Made by a program: the position numbers and the translations under genes | Notes under the pieces: model-generated | What the model was told of the DNA's origin: nothing | The model's database searches: none | What the model saw: the letters and a program-made list of their open reading frames with translations, nothing else | Origin: Clarkia xantiana subsp. parviflora | Taxonomy: Eukaryota > Streptophyta > Magnoliopsida > Myrtales > Onagraceae | Length of the DNA stretch: 64,000 bases | Assembly: GCA_036873135.1 (NCBI GenBank) | Contig: JAPTYO010000010.1 | Coordinates: forward strand, 22,809,772 to 22,873,771 | Direction of reading: 5' to 3' | Part shown: one piece after another, positions 32,556-44,641 of the stretch | Position numbering within the stretch: the first letter of the stretch is position 1 | Layout of the letters: every line of letters starts with the position of its first letter

Positions 32556-32830
32556 CATATCTCAAAATGTCTTAGGATATTCAGATCCCAATTTCATCAT
32601 TCAAGATAATTTATTCAAAATAATACAGAATCTTTAGGATCTTTGTTCATAATTCAGGATCTTTAGGATCTCTGTTCATAATTTAAGATCGTTAGGATCT
32701 TTGAGATCCTTTATTTATAGTTCTAGATCTTGTAGGATCTACAGGATCCTTTATTCATAACTCACGATCTCTTGGGATCTTCAGGATCCCTTATTTATAA
32801 TAATTCATGATATACATGCTTTGTTTTCTC
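32490..32830 (-). repeat. TA microsatellite and GGATCTT repeats in the old copia element
   Basis: A (TA)n tract of about 44 bp (32508-32551) is followed by about six units of 40-48 bp built on AGGATCTTTAGGATC and TTCATAA. They lie in the internal region of the copia element. Confidence 0.7.
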
Positions 32831-33489
32831 ATACAAGAAGATCTTTATTTCGTAAATTGGATTCTCTTGGTCGTTTTCTCATACATTATAGAATCTTCTG
32901 GATTCTAAAAGTAGTAATTCTTGAGCTTCTGAAATATTAATATGTAATAGCTCATGATCTTCTGGATGATATCACAATAAAGTGCAATACACATAATTTA
33001 TGTAAGAATTATAAAAGATAAACTTAAAATTTAAATATAGTGCACCAAATATAAAAGATAATGTAAATGCGGAATTTAAAATAAAGTAAATACAAATATT
33101 CATAAATTGATCTTCAGGATCGTAATATCGAATCTTTAGGATCTGATATTCATAAAGAATGCATTTTTCATTGTCATAATATCTCATAATTAATCATAAT
33201 ATATGCTATAATTTTTGCTTTTCACATAGGCAACTTTGCCTAGTGTCATTGCGATTCATATGATCAAATTTCGCGCTGCATAATATCATTAATTTTCTGC
33301 TATCGTCACCACGCTTCTCAAAATTAACATTATTCCAAATCAATTGGACTTTGCATTCTTTTCATTTATTCTTTGTATGCAAGACGCATCATCTTTCTTA
33401 TCGTATCGTGATGATGCTAAATATTTCATCTTTTTAAAAACAAAGATGTTCATAATCATGTTTGGTATAGAAAATTTGTACTTATTCAG

Positions 33490-33692
33490 AGTCATAATAA
33501 CCATAAACTGCAACACTCGCTTCAGGGAGTGAAATATATAATTATTGTAATCGTAAACTTCAACACTCACTTCAGGGAGTGGAAGATATTACCATTAGAA
33601 TCATAAATTGCAACACTCACTTCTGAGAGTGAAGAATATTCTCGTTATAATAATAAATTGCAACACTCACTTCAGGGAGTGAAACATATTTA
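33490..33692 (-). repeat. Four 58-62-bp tandem repeats near 5' end of the old copia element
   Basis: Four units contain CAACACTC(A/G)CTTCAGGGAG then TGAA, starting at about 33511, 33570, 33612 and 33662 in drifted form. On the minus strand the words CTCCCTGAAGTGAGTGTTG form an imperfect hairpin. They lie in the leader/gag side of the element. Confidence 0.65.
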
Positions 33693-34404
33693 ATGGGCAA
33701 TGCATATACTTTTGATTCATCAATTACATATAGATATATTTCAACATCTAACCAAACTATTTTTTTTTCATGATAACTCATGTGTTACTATATTCGCTTA
33801 AGGGAGTATAGTATATTGATATGTACATAACATTATGTATAAAAAAAATAACATGTATGTATATATTTCATATTAAATGATATATAATTTAACCATATGA
33901 TATTTTGCTGGGTCGCCTGCTGCTAATTTTCTTTAGTACGTAGCTCAAGTATAAAACTTTTGGTGATCGTTCGGTGGTGATACATGCAATTCATCACATG
34001 ATTGTGGATGAATGTGACTTGATCCACTTGGTATTCATCATCATACACTTAAAATTAGACTAACACTACATCATAAAAATAAAATTAACAATAGTTAGAT
34101 ATATAATGTCGAAACAAAAGTAATTTTGATCAAATAATATAAATTTAATTAAATCATAAGATTCTTATCATATAAAATAGATTCTTGATGACTCCCTTGC
34201 TGAGTCGATGGCGAGATGAATGATTATCTTTTTAACGTGTCATCTGTCTTCCTTGAACTTTAGTGGCGTTGGTTTTCTGTAGTATATATGTAAGGTACTC
34301 TTTTGATTATTTGAGGGAGTATGTGGCTTTATTGGAGGGTAGATATATGAGACGTGTGGTGTAGTGTGTGGGTTAAAATTATAAGTGATTTCGTGCTGAT
34401 AACT

Positions 34405-34600
34405 TGTTGTAAAATAAAAAAACTAATACGAGAGATTAATGAGATGTATATAATTCATATGTACAATGACCCCTTTATATAGGATTTACATTAACTTGGG
34501 GAGCAAGAAATCTATCTACATAATATCTACAGATAATACTATTTACAGATAATATCTACTCTATAGATAGAGAATATCCACTGCATATATATTCATAAGA
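34405..34600 (-). repeat. 5' LTR of the old copia element
   Basis: 196 bp. Contains a 9-bp insertion (ATTAATGAG) relative to the other LTR and ends in AGA instead of ACA, a point change at the terminus. Confidence 0.85.
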
Positions 34601-34605
34601 AAAAT

Positions 34606-36236
34606 ACAGTTATTAATGCATATAGTACTAACTAATTAAACGGTTTCCAAAATAAATAAATAAATAAATAAATAAATAAAGAGACGATGAAATGAATTGA
34701 TGGGGAACATGTGATGGTGGATGTCTAAATATGCAAATCGGTTAAATTTACTTATTTAAAGCAACAACATTAGAAATTAGACAATTGGTCCATGCAAAGT
34801 ACAAAATGAAATAATTTTATATTAATAATTGTATTTTATTTATTTATTTATCATTTTATGTACTATATATACAAAAGAAAATTATACTTGTTTGAAAATG
34901 TTTTATAAGTTTAAACAAGGTTTGTGTACTTAACCGCACAATGAGTAGAGTGTAATTGTGTAAAAGTTTACTTGAATTATCAATACAACAATAACAAAAT
35001 GAAACTCGCTGTAAAGTTGAAATGATATTTGTTAATAATGAATAAAATTAATTTAAATTAAGCAATGTATTTTAAAAGAAAAATAAATATGTCTAGCTAG
35101 TTAAAAATTTATGTATGGTTATAGTATAATATTAGTTAATAAGCTCTGACTTAAATTTAAAGGTTATACAAACGTTTTATTCTCATATATTTACTATAGA
35201 TGCGTTAAATTTTTTTTTTTTTTTTTTTTATAAAAAACATTACTTAAATAATTTATTTATTAGTGGGTCTAGCAGTATTATTTAAAAGTAATTTTGCAAG
35301 TATTTTTATTTCTAAATATTAATTTAGATATTGCATTAATTTTATATATATTGACCACATGTTTATAATAATATACATATTATATCATATCTTATCCTAT
35401 AATACTATTGTGTTTGATTTAGATAACCTATAGTTTAAAAAAAAATTATAATTGATACATTTTTTCACTCATGGTTGTTTAAACAAAATATTTTATTATA
35501 ATTTTTAATAATTAATTTACCTATTACCTTAATTGGAAATATGGTGATCATATGTATACAATAACAAATTTACAATATCCTATCATATAATACTATTGCT
35601 TTTTGTTTGGATAACTTATAACAAAAATCGATTTTTAGATTGTACTTGATAGATTTTTTTTACACATAATTATTTTTCATAAATAGTATTTGTGTTAAGT
35701 TTTTTTTTTACATAAAAGAGTATTTAGAAATGTAAAACATATAGTATAAATTTAATGATGACAATAGGAATGTGACAAAAAAAGATAACGAGGAATAAAA
35801 TATTATAAAACAAATAAATCTCAAGTTAATATGTTACTACTATCAATAATAAATATTATATATACTAATATTTATCGAAAATAAAAAAATATGATAAAAA
35901 AACATGGTCATACCAATTTGATAATTTAAATTTAAAATAAGAGCATAAGAAGTGAAGTAAAAGTAACAATCTATTTAATCTTTATTATAGATAGAATATA
36001 ATTAGTATTATTATTTGGAAAATGAAAATGGATAAACAAATGAAACGGATTTTAACATGCAATGAGATTGCTTGGAGGATTTCTAAGTACTTATATTTAT
36101 CTACTTGTAATTGACACATCATATATGGGAAATATAAGTTTAAATGGACCAATAAAAACACTCCATTTTTTAATATGTAATCGACCTATTTTATTACTTG
36201 TCAACGTTTTATAAGTTTCATTGAAATTATTATATA
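34606..36236. other. AT-rich intergenic DNA
   Basis: Very AT-rich, with homopolymer runs (T20 near 35211) and an ATAA microsatellite (34650-34680). No gene or transposon ends recognised. Confidence 0.35.
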
Positions 36237-36270
36237 CTAGATAATACACCCGTGCTTTGCGTGGAATGTA
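36237..36270 (-). mobile_element. Helitron-type 3' terminus (minus)
   Basis: On the minus strand an imperfect hairpin (CCACGCAAAGCACGGG) is followed by 8 nt and CTAG then T. Same layout as the termini at 15129, 50456 and 55408. Body presumably to the right, AT-rich and non-coding. Confidence 0.4.
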
Positions 36271-37304
36271 AAATGTTTCAAGTTATTATTTTATAAATTT
36301 AAATTAATTTGAAAGTGAATATATTAAATGTCAATAAATAGAAAATAAATAATATACAAATCACTTTGTATATATTAGATTGGTTTGATTTTGAAATCAT
36401 TTACTTAACTGAAAAATTGCATATGCTTTTATTTATCGTTATTTAGATTTTATAATATGTATTGTTTATCATATGTTCATTATTTATGATTTAAAGTTAA
36501 GTAAAAAATACAAACATAAAAATTCATTTGTGAAATGTAATAGTAATTATTTCATATTTTTCTTATCAAGTTTTTAGCTCATATATAATCATAAATTTGT
36601 GCATAACAATATTTAATTAGGTTTTTTGTGAAATTTATGTAGAATAACATCTCGATTTTATTTTTAAAATTATAATTGTTCATATAGAATTATATCATCT
36701 GCAGATATAGTTATTTTTCATAAAATATAATATTAATGATAATTCTTTACATAAAAATCTTCAGGAAAAAAAGCAAAAATAATGTCTCTTGAGAATGATT
36801 TAAAGATGTTAGAACGATTAAAAAGCTTGCTGATGTATTTTTTTTTTTTTTTTTTTATGAAAGCTAATCATTTAAAACTTAAAAAATTGACGAAACGATT
36901 AATTTTTTTTTTTACAATCAGTTAGCTTGAAATACATTATAACATTTTATATTATTTGAGTTAAAATATAAAGTATCATTTGTTTTTTAATCAACTTATA
37001 CAATCATATTCATCCATGATAGAATGTAACAGAATGTAACAAAATGTAAGGGAAAGTTAGGACAATAAATTTGAGGACTAAACTGAACAAAATAAGAATT
37101 TGAGGCTAGACATGTGCAAGTCACGTGACTATTTAACGGTCAAACTGACGGTCAACTAACGGATGGACCAAAAGCCAAAAGTTGTCAAACATATGGTACC
37201 AAAACTAGGCAAATATAAAAATAGATGTTGGACCAAAACCCAAAAGTTGTCAAAGAAGTTGGACTAAAAGAAATGTTAACCCTAAATTATAATCTATTAA
37301 TATC
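36271..37304. other. AT-rich DNA and single MULE-like arm
   Basis: About 37040-37280 resembles one arm of the MULE-like element at 19262-19867 (GCAAGTCACGTGA, AACTAACGGATG, TTAACCCTA) but its partner arm is missing. The rest is AT-rich without a recognised gene. Confidence 0.45.
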
Positions 37305-37755
37305 GGCTTTTTTTGGCCGAATATGACATTTTATTCAAGAGAGCGAAAGATAATTTTCAACTCGAATTACAAAAACAGTCATTCTAAATTAAAGAAAAAA
37401 GAAAGGGCGGGGTTCAATCACTCAATTGTCATCACATGATCTCTTTCTAGCTTGGATAGCAATCCAATTAACAACTTCATTTACTTTTCTTGAGATGACT
37501 CTCCATTGCACGACCAGTACTCCTAACACCATTTTGCGGATATCATCCACATAAAACTTGATACACCAATCCCACACCCGGATCGCTTGTGTTATGGACT
37601 CGATAGCTTCCTTCGAATTTGATTCAATAATGATATCTCACCATCCTTCTTGTAGGGCAAGTCGAATAGCTTCATGTATCGCGTGGACTTCCAACAAAAT
37701 GGTTTCGTAACGAGTAGAGTAGCGGTTTAGAACACGTTTAATTTGGCCTAATTCG
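37305..37755 (-). pseudogene. LINE-type RNase H remnant
   Basis: On the minus strand a frame with one stop reads EVHAIHEAIRLALQEGW, IIIESNSKEAIESI and VNEVVNWIAIQARKR, the RNase H-like domain found at the 3' end of plant L1-type LINEs. An AATAAAA word and a short A run (37310-37316) follow, as expected for a LINE 3' tail. 5'-truncated and dead. Confidence 0.65.
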
Positions 37756-37854
37756 TCTTGAGTAATAACCGCTAAATTAATTGTGATATTTCTTCACTAA
37801 TATAGTTCCCAAGAAATATCACAATGAATACTTTTTAAAATATCGAAATCAAAA

Positions 37855-38199
37855 CCAAATAAATTATATTAGTGTAAAATAATGTCATGACTCGATTAAA
37901 ACTAAACTTATCTACAATTGGTACTGGTCGGATTTGACTAAATTGTAACATTTGTATAAGCAAATACGGTTTACTTCTGATACTTTGAAAAGTACTGTGT
38001 ACATTTGAAATATATTTAACGACAATTTTGGATAAATAATTGAAGAAAGTATCAATTATCATCGTTATGTTAGTACCAATAAATAATTTTTTAATACATT
38101 TTATATAATTTTGTTAAAAATATGTTAAATCTTCATTTTTTTTCTTTCTTTTGCATAGCGTATCCTCATTATCGAGGCCCTAGATCCGCCACTGATTCC
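37855..38199. mobile_element. TIR transposon family C, right-end copy
   Basis: About 340 bp are similar, with the same order of blocks, to 61985-62310: ATTTGACT, TAACATTTGTATAAGCAA, TTTTGGATAAATAATTGAAG, TATCAATTATCATCG and the end GATCCGCCACTG. The end CCGCCACTG is a common plant TIR-transposon terminus. It stops immediately before the first surviving pyruvate kinase exon. Confidence 0.6.
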
Positions 38200-38201
38200 A
38201 G

Positions 38202-41200
38202 TGGCTAGATTTGATTTTTCCTGGGGAGACGCTAAGTATCACCAGGAGACCTTGGATAATCTGAAGTTGGCTGTCAAGAACACTAAGAAACTCTGTGCTG
38301 TGAGTAAATCGAATGCAAACTCTATCCTTTTATCTAATTTAAGTTGGGACTGGAAGAACTTATAATTTAGAGTTTATTAGACTCGTGAATATATTTTTGG
38401 ATCCTGTGCAAGTTAGTGATACAGCTTCGGTATTGGTTTCTGTATTGGCACTTCATTTTTTTTACCAAGTGACTGATATTATTTGATCACATTGTACTGG
38501 ATTTCTATCAGCAACTGAACAGCTTCGGTTTTTCTTGTTATATAGGTTATGCTGGACACAGTAGGTCCTGAATTGCAGGTTGTAAATAAAAGTGAGAAAA
38601 CCATTTTACTTGAAGCTGATGGATCTCACAACTGATCAAAGTCAAGAAGCCACTTCAAAGCTGTTGCTAATCAATTTTGAAGGGCTTTGCAAGGTTTGAA
38701 TATATTAAAGTTGTATTAATATCTGATCATATATATGCTAAGAAAAAGGTTAGTTAGATCTGAAAGAGAACAAGAAGATTATTTCATATTAAGACCTGTA
38801 ATATAACCGAGTTCTGTAAATCTTGAATTGAATAAGTTGTTCACACAGAAGAGCTTTACTTCTTTCAGACTTGTTAACAATTTCTTAGTTTCTAAAAATG
38901 TCATAGCAAAGAGTTACTCCACTTCGCTAGGTAATTATCCATTCTAACTGATAAGATAACATTCCATAACATTTTAAATATATGTGATTGTTGTAGACAG
39001 TGAAGAAGGGTGACACTATCTTTGTTGGCCAATACTTATTCACTGGGAGTGAAACTACATCTGTCTGGTTGGAGGTATGAAAATAATAAACTTAATGTCT
39101 TAGTTTTTTACTGCATGTTCAAATATTAGTGTATCATCTTGGTGAGTTGGTGAGTATCGAATTCTTACAGCACTATTGGATTGTTCAAGCTTGTTAAATT
39201 GTACTATTAGATGTTTAGATCAGTTCGGTATATTTGGTCTTCTGACCACAGAACGAATTTAACTATTGAGCAGGTCTCTGAAGTTAATGGAGATGACGTT
39301 GTTTGCGTTATAAAGAACAGTGCTACCTTGTCCGGCCCTTTGTTTACGTTGTACGGGTCACAAATCCGCATAGATCTTCCAACCCTCTCTGATAAAGACA
39401 AGAAGGTTGTTCAAAACGCATCAATATGTCATTGCATATCTTTTCTGTCCTAGGTTGTTCATTGTATGTCTTGATTCTCTCCTATTCATGTCACATAATG
39501 TCTTTTTTCCCCTCAATGCTCATTGCAGGTCATAAGTTCCTGGGGGGTTCAAACTAAAATCGACTTCCTTTCACTCGACATGCTGAAGACGTTCGCCAAA
39601 TATAGACTTTCTCAATGCACTCCTCCATGCCCTTTTTACTTAGAAATGTCATAACAAAATAATTATACTGCTCTATGCAGGCTCGAGAGTTTCTTTCTAA
39701 ATTAGGTGACCTCAGCCAGACTCTTATTTTTGCAAAAATTGACAATGTTGAGGTGAGACTTAGAGTTATAAATAATTTTGCATTTGAAGATTTCAATTTA
39801 TTTGTATGTATACTGATGCTTCCCTCATTCTTAGGGTTTGAATCATTTTGACGAGATTCTGCAAGAAGCAGATGGTATTATCCTTTCCCGTGGTAATTTG
39901 GGCATAGATCTCCCCCCTGAGAAGGTAATAATTTTTTTTTTTATTTCCATGATAAGTAACATCTGGCTCTACTTTTGACACTTCAAAACATATCTACAAG
40001 TGTATCCGACTCTGAATTGTAAAAAAAATAAATAAAAATATATGTGTTTATCTTTCAAAGTTCAAACATTAATCTTTGCTTGGTTTTTTTGGTCGTGTGT
40101 TTGCTACTAAAATGTCTTTCTATCATGATACACAGGTGTTTTTATTCCAAAAGGCTGCAGTCTACAAGTGTAACATGGCTGGAAAGCCTGCTGTTGTCAC
40201 CCGTGTTGTGGACAGTATGACCGACAACCTAAGGCCGACTCGAGCAGAAGCAACAGATGTTGCGAATGCTGTATTGGATGGTGAATCTCTATCCTGTTTC
40301 TTTGGAATTAGTTTGAATAGAGGATCTCTGCTTAAATGCAGCAAGTTACTTTGTGGAAATCATACAATGAGAAGAAGAATTAGCAGCCACAAACTGTCCT
40401 TTATAGTTAACAAGATGCTTGATTGCAAGGGTTTATGCAACATACAATCCTTTCGCGTGACAAATTTTGTATCAACTGTTTTATTTCGTAGGGACTGATG
40501 CGATTCTTTTGGGTGCTGAAACCTTTCGTGGACTATACCCGGTAGAAACAATTTCCATTGTTGGGAAAATCTGTTCTGAGGTACGATATCCGCCCTTTAT
40601 CTACTAGGATGTCTATTTTACAGAGAAAATTTGAATCAAATCATTTTGTCTGCTTTTGTTGTATATGAACACAAGTAATGTCATTCATTTTCTCTTGAAT
40701 GCAACAGGCAGAGAAGGTGTATAATCAAGATTTGTATTTCAAGAAGACGGTTAAATACGTCGGTGAACCAATGGCCCATTTGGAAGCTATTGCATCTTCA
40801 GCGGTACGTGCAGCCATTAAGGTGAAGGCATCCATTATTATTTGTTTCACTTCGTCTGGGAGGGCTGCGAGGTAATTTTATTACATTACTACCTGCAATA
40901 CTCTTCCCTTGATTCGATCCGGGATCGTAACATTATCCCAGTTTCTTCTACTCACATAACACTCACTTCCTCCAAATTGATAGCCAAGTATAGACCAACA
41001 ATGCCAGTTATCTCCGTCGTCATTCCTCGGCTTTAAGACGAACCAACTGAAGTGGAGCTTCACTGGAGCCTTTGAGGTATTCCACTCATTGTTTATATGT
41101 TGATCTTAAGAGCCATTTTGGCCATTGCTCAGCTCAATCTGCATATCTAGCTAGCTTGTTCTAAATTTTTTGGTTTGAATTCAGGCAAGGCAATCACTTA

Positions 41201-41483
41201 TTGTAAGAGGCCTCTACCCCATGCTTGCTGATCCTCGGCACTCGGTGAGTCCCTATCGTATCAGTAATCACGGTCTAGGACTAGGATATTACTATCAAGT
41301 ATCAACACTATATTTTTCTCAAATTTGCAGGCGGAATCCACAAGTGCAACAAACGAATCTATCCTGAAAGTCGCACTGGATTATGGAAAGGCTTGTGGGC
41401 TCGTCAAATCGCATGATCGGGTAGTTGTCTGTCAGAAGGTTGGTGATGCTTCGGTGGTTAAGATCATCGAACTCGAGGACTAA
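38202..41483 (+). pseudogene. Cytosolic-type pyruvate kinase, intron-bearing pseudogene
   Basis: Thirteen exon-like blocks match a plant cytosolic pyruvate kinase in order: 38202-38299 (ARFDFSWGD), 38546-38693 (VMLDTVGPELQV), 38997-39074 (KKGDTIFVGQYLF), 39274-39405, 39529-39598, 39681-39752, 39835-39924 ([18 protein letters not shown]), 40136-40280 ([14 protein letters not shown]), 40492-40580, 40708-40871, about 40976-41076, 41185-41244 and 41331-41483 (ending IIELED). Lesions: no first exon (the region with the TKIVGTLGP-type motif), a frame break in block 2 near 38630, a deletion and lost donor in block 5, a lost acceptor before block 11, and an extra base in block 11 near 41034. Introns remain, so it is a gene duplicate or decayed gene rather than a retrocopy. 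The enzyme would make pyruvate and ATP from PEP in glycolysis; this copy should not. Confidence 0.85.
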
Positions 41484-41583
41484 ACATAGTCTCTCCTTGT
41501 ACCCTTGTCTTTCTTTCATTGTTAAGATCTTTCCTATCCAGGGATGTCATTATCTGATTTATTCTATCTATCGAATATATAAA

Positions 41584-42115
41584 GAGTTAATATCCTATAA
41601 ACTGTCTGAAATTTGCTTCATGTGAAATTTTGTTGTCTGAAGTTTAAAATGTTAAAATGGATACCCAAGTTTCATTTTTGTTGAAATTTCGTGTCTCGGT
41701 GTGATTACTTTAAAGAAGCTAATCCTGACGAAACCGGTTGTCAAATAGGAGCTCTCATGCACGCTCCCTTCTCGTCACCTTGCCGGGACCTTCACCTAAG
41801 AAGGTGGCCACATCCGCATAAGTAAATCTCGCTCGATTGTCGCTGAAAATCACTCCACACCTCTCTGCTGGAAACATTTTCTTTCAGATGTTCAAGTTTC
41901 GGGAGAAATTTGGCGATTTTATAAAAAGTAACGAGTGGGGGATTATGAGTGGGTGAAATAGTCGATGAAAATGTTTGAATGGAGAGAAAAAGACGCGCGA
42001 AGACACCAAATTTCAACAAAAATAAAATCTGGAACTGTCCATTTCAACATTTTAAACTTCAGACACTAAAATCTCACATGGAGCAAACTTCAGACAGTTT
42101 ATAGGTTCTTAACCC
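41584..42115. mobile_element. MULE-like MITE
   Basis: 532 bp with inverted arms of about 110 bp (left GAGTTAATATCCTATAAACT, right the inverse of GGGTTAAGAACCTATAAACT). Flanks are a 9-bp near-duplication, ATATATAAA (41575-41583) and ATATGTAAA (42116-42124). It lies 100 bp after the pyruvate kinase stop. No coding region. Confidence 0.75.
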
Positions 42116-42124
42116 ATATGTAAA

Positions 42125-42960
42125 TTGCAACAAACATTTACTACTACTTTCTTTAACCAGTAACAGAGGTCGGATCGCTCCTCTTGTGGTGGTGGTGGAT
42201 ATCGATCAACTCGAGCTCCTTTTGCCTCACAAGGAGGAGCATCCTCTCGTTGACCTTACCCTCGCACTGCTGCGGAGACACATAGAAAGAACCCTTTCTC
42301 CATCATCCCCCGGGAAACCGACTTCCACTTCCCTTTCTTTAGCAACAAATCACCCGATTTCTTCTTCGAGTCACTCCCACTCGGCTATCATTGCCGATGT
42401 TGAATACAGCCATGATGAGGAGTCTAACTATGGTGTCTGTCTACTTCTTCATCTGCCACGGAGACCCCTTCTGTTTCGGGTGCCTGTCACCGGCCTCGTC
42501 TTCATCGCTGTTGAGCCTCAATTGCTGCTTAGATTTTGAAGAAGCTGATTTCTCCATCGTTGTTATACTTTCATTTCATGAGCATAACATTGCATGTATT
42601 GTAGCTCAAACAAATTTTGGTATCCAAGCCATGCCCATAATAACTTATTTAAGCCTAATTCAGTAACATCGCAGTTGTTTATTCTCTTTTCACAATTTAC
42701 GTAAATCTTACGGCATTCAAGTTTTACTTAAATTGTATTTTTTTAAAGTTGTCACGTAGACATTTATATATATACTTTAAGTAATATGTAAAGTTAAGAC
42801 ACACGCACACAATATTTGCTCTGCAATTATATTATTTAAATATATTCATTAAATATATTTTATTATTAAATAATTCAACAACCACCAATAAGATATTAAC
42901 ATTAATTATAAAATGAATTATTTTATAATTACAAATTGGTTGCGTAATACATAGTGCATT
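42125..42960 (+). other. Unrecognised 117-codon frame and flanks
   Basis: A plus frame at 42186-42539 starts MVVVDIDQLELLLPHKEEHP and is Ser-rich in the middle. I do not recognise a family. Base composition is higher in GC than the flanks, so it may be a fragment of a former gene, but no splice model or homologue is evident. The rest is AT-rich. Confidence 0.25.
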
Positions 42961-42968
42961 CCTTAACG

Positions 42969-44135
42969 ACATGTTTGGTTCAATGAATTGGAATAAGGAA
43001 TACGAAATAGGGAATAAGGAATAGATAATATGAAATAAGTAATATTAATATGAAGTTGTTTGGTTGACATGAGGAATATGGAAGGGTGATTACAAATCTA
43101 ATATTTGGTTGATAAAATGTTATACGTAAACGAATGGAATAGGTCATAATTGACATATATACCATTTACTATTTGTATTAATTAAACTAATAATATTAAC
43201 ATGAAAAAGTCAAATCACATATTATTAAACGAAAAAATTATTTTTTGTAATTGATTAATTGTTTACAATAACAAATATTTAAAAAAATGATATTTTAAAT
43301 AATATTTTGAGATATTGTAAAATTCACTATAACTGATATAATATATTGTAAAAAAAATAACATGTTAAATTATTATTCTTAATTAAACTCGACTGCATTT
43401 GAGCCAGCCCCTATTGAAAAAAAATAATAACATGTTATATTATTATTCTTAACGGCTGAGAAATCAAATTTAAATAAACTCGACTGCATTTTAGCCAGCC
43501 CCTTTACATAATATGTTTAAACAGCATGTTTGTTATATACATATATAATGTATTATATTATGTAGATAAATCTAATTAAAAGTGATCATATTTCAATTTA
43601 ATTAAGAATAATAATTTAACATGTTATTTTTTTTTTTTTACAATAGGGGCCGACTAAAATGCAGTCTGGTTTATTTAAACTTGATTTCTCAGCCGTTAGA
43701 TCATGAGAGAGAATCAATCATAATTGACGAGAGATAAAATGTGTTTGTTACACATGTATAATCTGATGGTTGAGAAATCAAGTTGAAATAAGCTCGAGTT
43801 TATTTTAGCCGAACCCTTATGTAAAAAAACAGATTATGTACGTAAACAAAACAAAATGTAAGATACATGCTGTAAAATACTTAGGAAAATAAATTATGTA
43901 CGTAACTAACTAGAAGACGCTATATAAATAAATTAGGGCTAAAATAGTATTTTAATTTATTTATTTTAATTTCAGCAAACTTGGAATACTCAATCCTAGC
44001 AGTTATGCTAGGATTAAGTATTCCCACAAAATTGGGAATACGGAATACTTATTCCACATACTTTAATAACCAAATACCACCATAGGATTACCAATTCCCA
44101 ATTCCTATTTCAAACCCTTGAACCAAACATGCCGT
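42969..44135. mobile_element. Tourist-like element with nested inverted repeats
   Basis: Outer ends CGACATGTTTGGTTCAATG (42967) and the inverse of CGGCATGTTTGGTTCAAGG (44135) are followed by GGAATA-rich sequence typical of Tourist-like MITEs. TTA/TAA words flank both ends. Inside, 43385-43815 holds several copies of AAACTCGACTGCATTTTAGC and CAGCCCCT in both orientations, suggesting another foldback nested in the first. No coding region. Confidence 0.6.
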
Positions 44136-44641
44136 TAGTTTAAAGAATATGTTACGTAAAAATATGTGGGTCTCACTTTTAAGGAATGCTATTTAAAACC
44201 ATTGTAGCACTTTTTATTTTACATAAAAAAAACGTTAAATTCACATTTAAGTAATATTATGTAATACCATTTGGATGCTTACTATGTTATACTTAGTTAA
44301 AACTCAACTTGATTTCTCATTTAATTTTATTAATGTTATAATAATCGTTAAACTCTGGAGTTGTATTGGTTTAAATTTCTTATATATTAATTTTGAATTA
44401 ATCTTTATTTCTCTACTGGGTTGAAATTAATTTTTCTTGATAGTTTATGGACGTGGTAAAAAAAAATGTGTATAATTGCGTTTATGGATACAATTATAGT
44501 AATAGTAATAATAATAAATGTACCAACAATTGTTATAATATGTAAATACAAAATATATATTATCAGTAACTTCGTCGTAATCCAACCATTGGCCGCCTAA
44601 GTGTAGTCTGTATTTTTTTTAAGGGTAAAATTAGGCACGTC

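Larger units (their letters stand above)
29174..34600 (-). mobile_element. Old Ty1/copia retrotransposon, minus strand
   Basis: LTRs at 29174-29359 (186 bp) and 34405-34600 (196 bp) are flanked by a 5-bp duplication, AAAAT (29169-29173 and 34601-34605). A polypurine tract AAAGGGGGAG (minus) abuts the left LTR, so the element is on the minus strand. Next to the right LTR the minus strand reads TTATCAGCACGA, a primer-site-like word. By eye the LTRs differ at about 14 of 186 positions plus a 9-bp indel, so it is far older than the Tat-like element. Coding sequence has largely decayed; the RNase H end is the best-preserved part. Confidence 0.85.

Noticed and set aside
33490..33692. CRISPR-like array of regularly spaced palindromes
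   Set aside because: Only four drifted units in the leader of a retrotransposon; spacers are related to each other.
38202..41483. Functional pyruvate kinase gene
   Set aside because: No first exon was found upstream and at least five independent lesions break frame or splicing.
42186..42539. Novel 117-codon protein gene
   Set aside because: No family motif, no splice or promoter signal; kept only as an unrecognised frame with low confidence.
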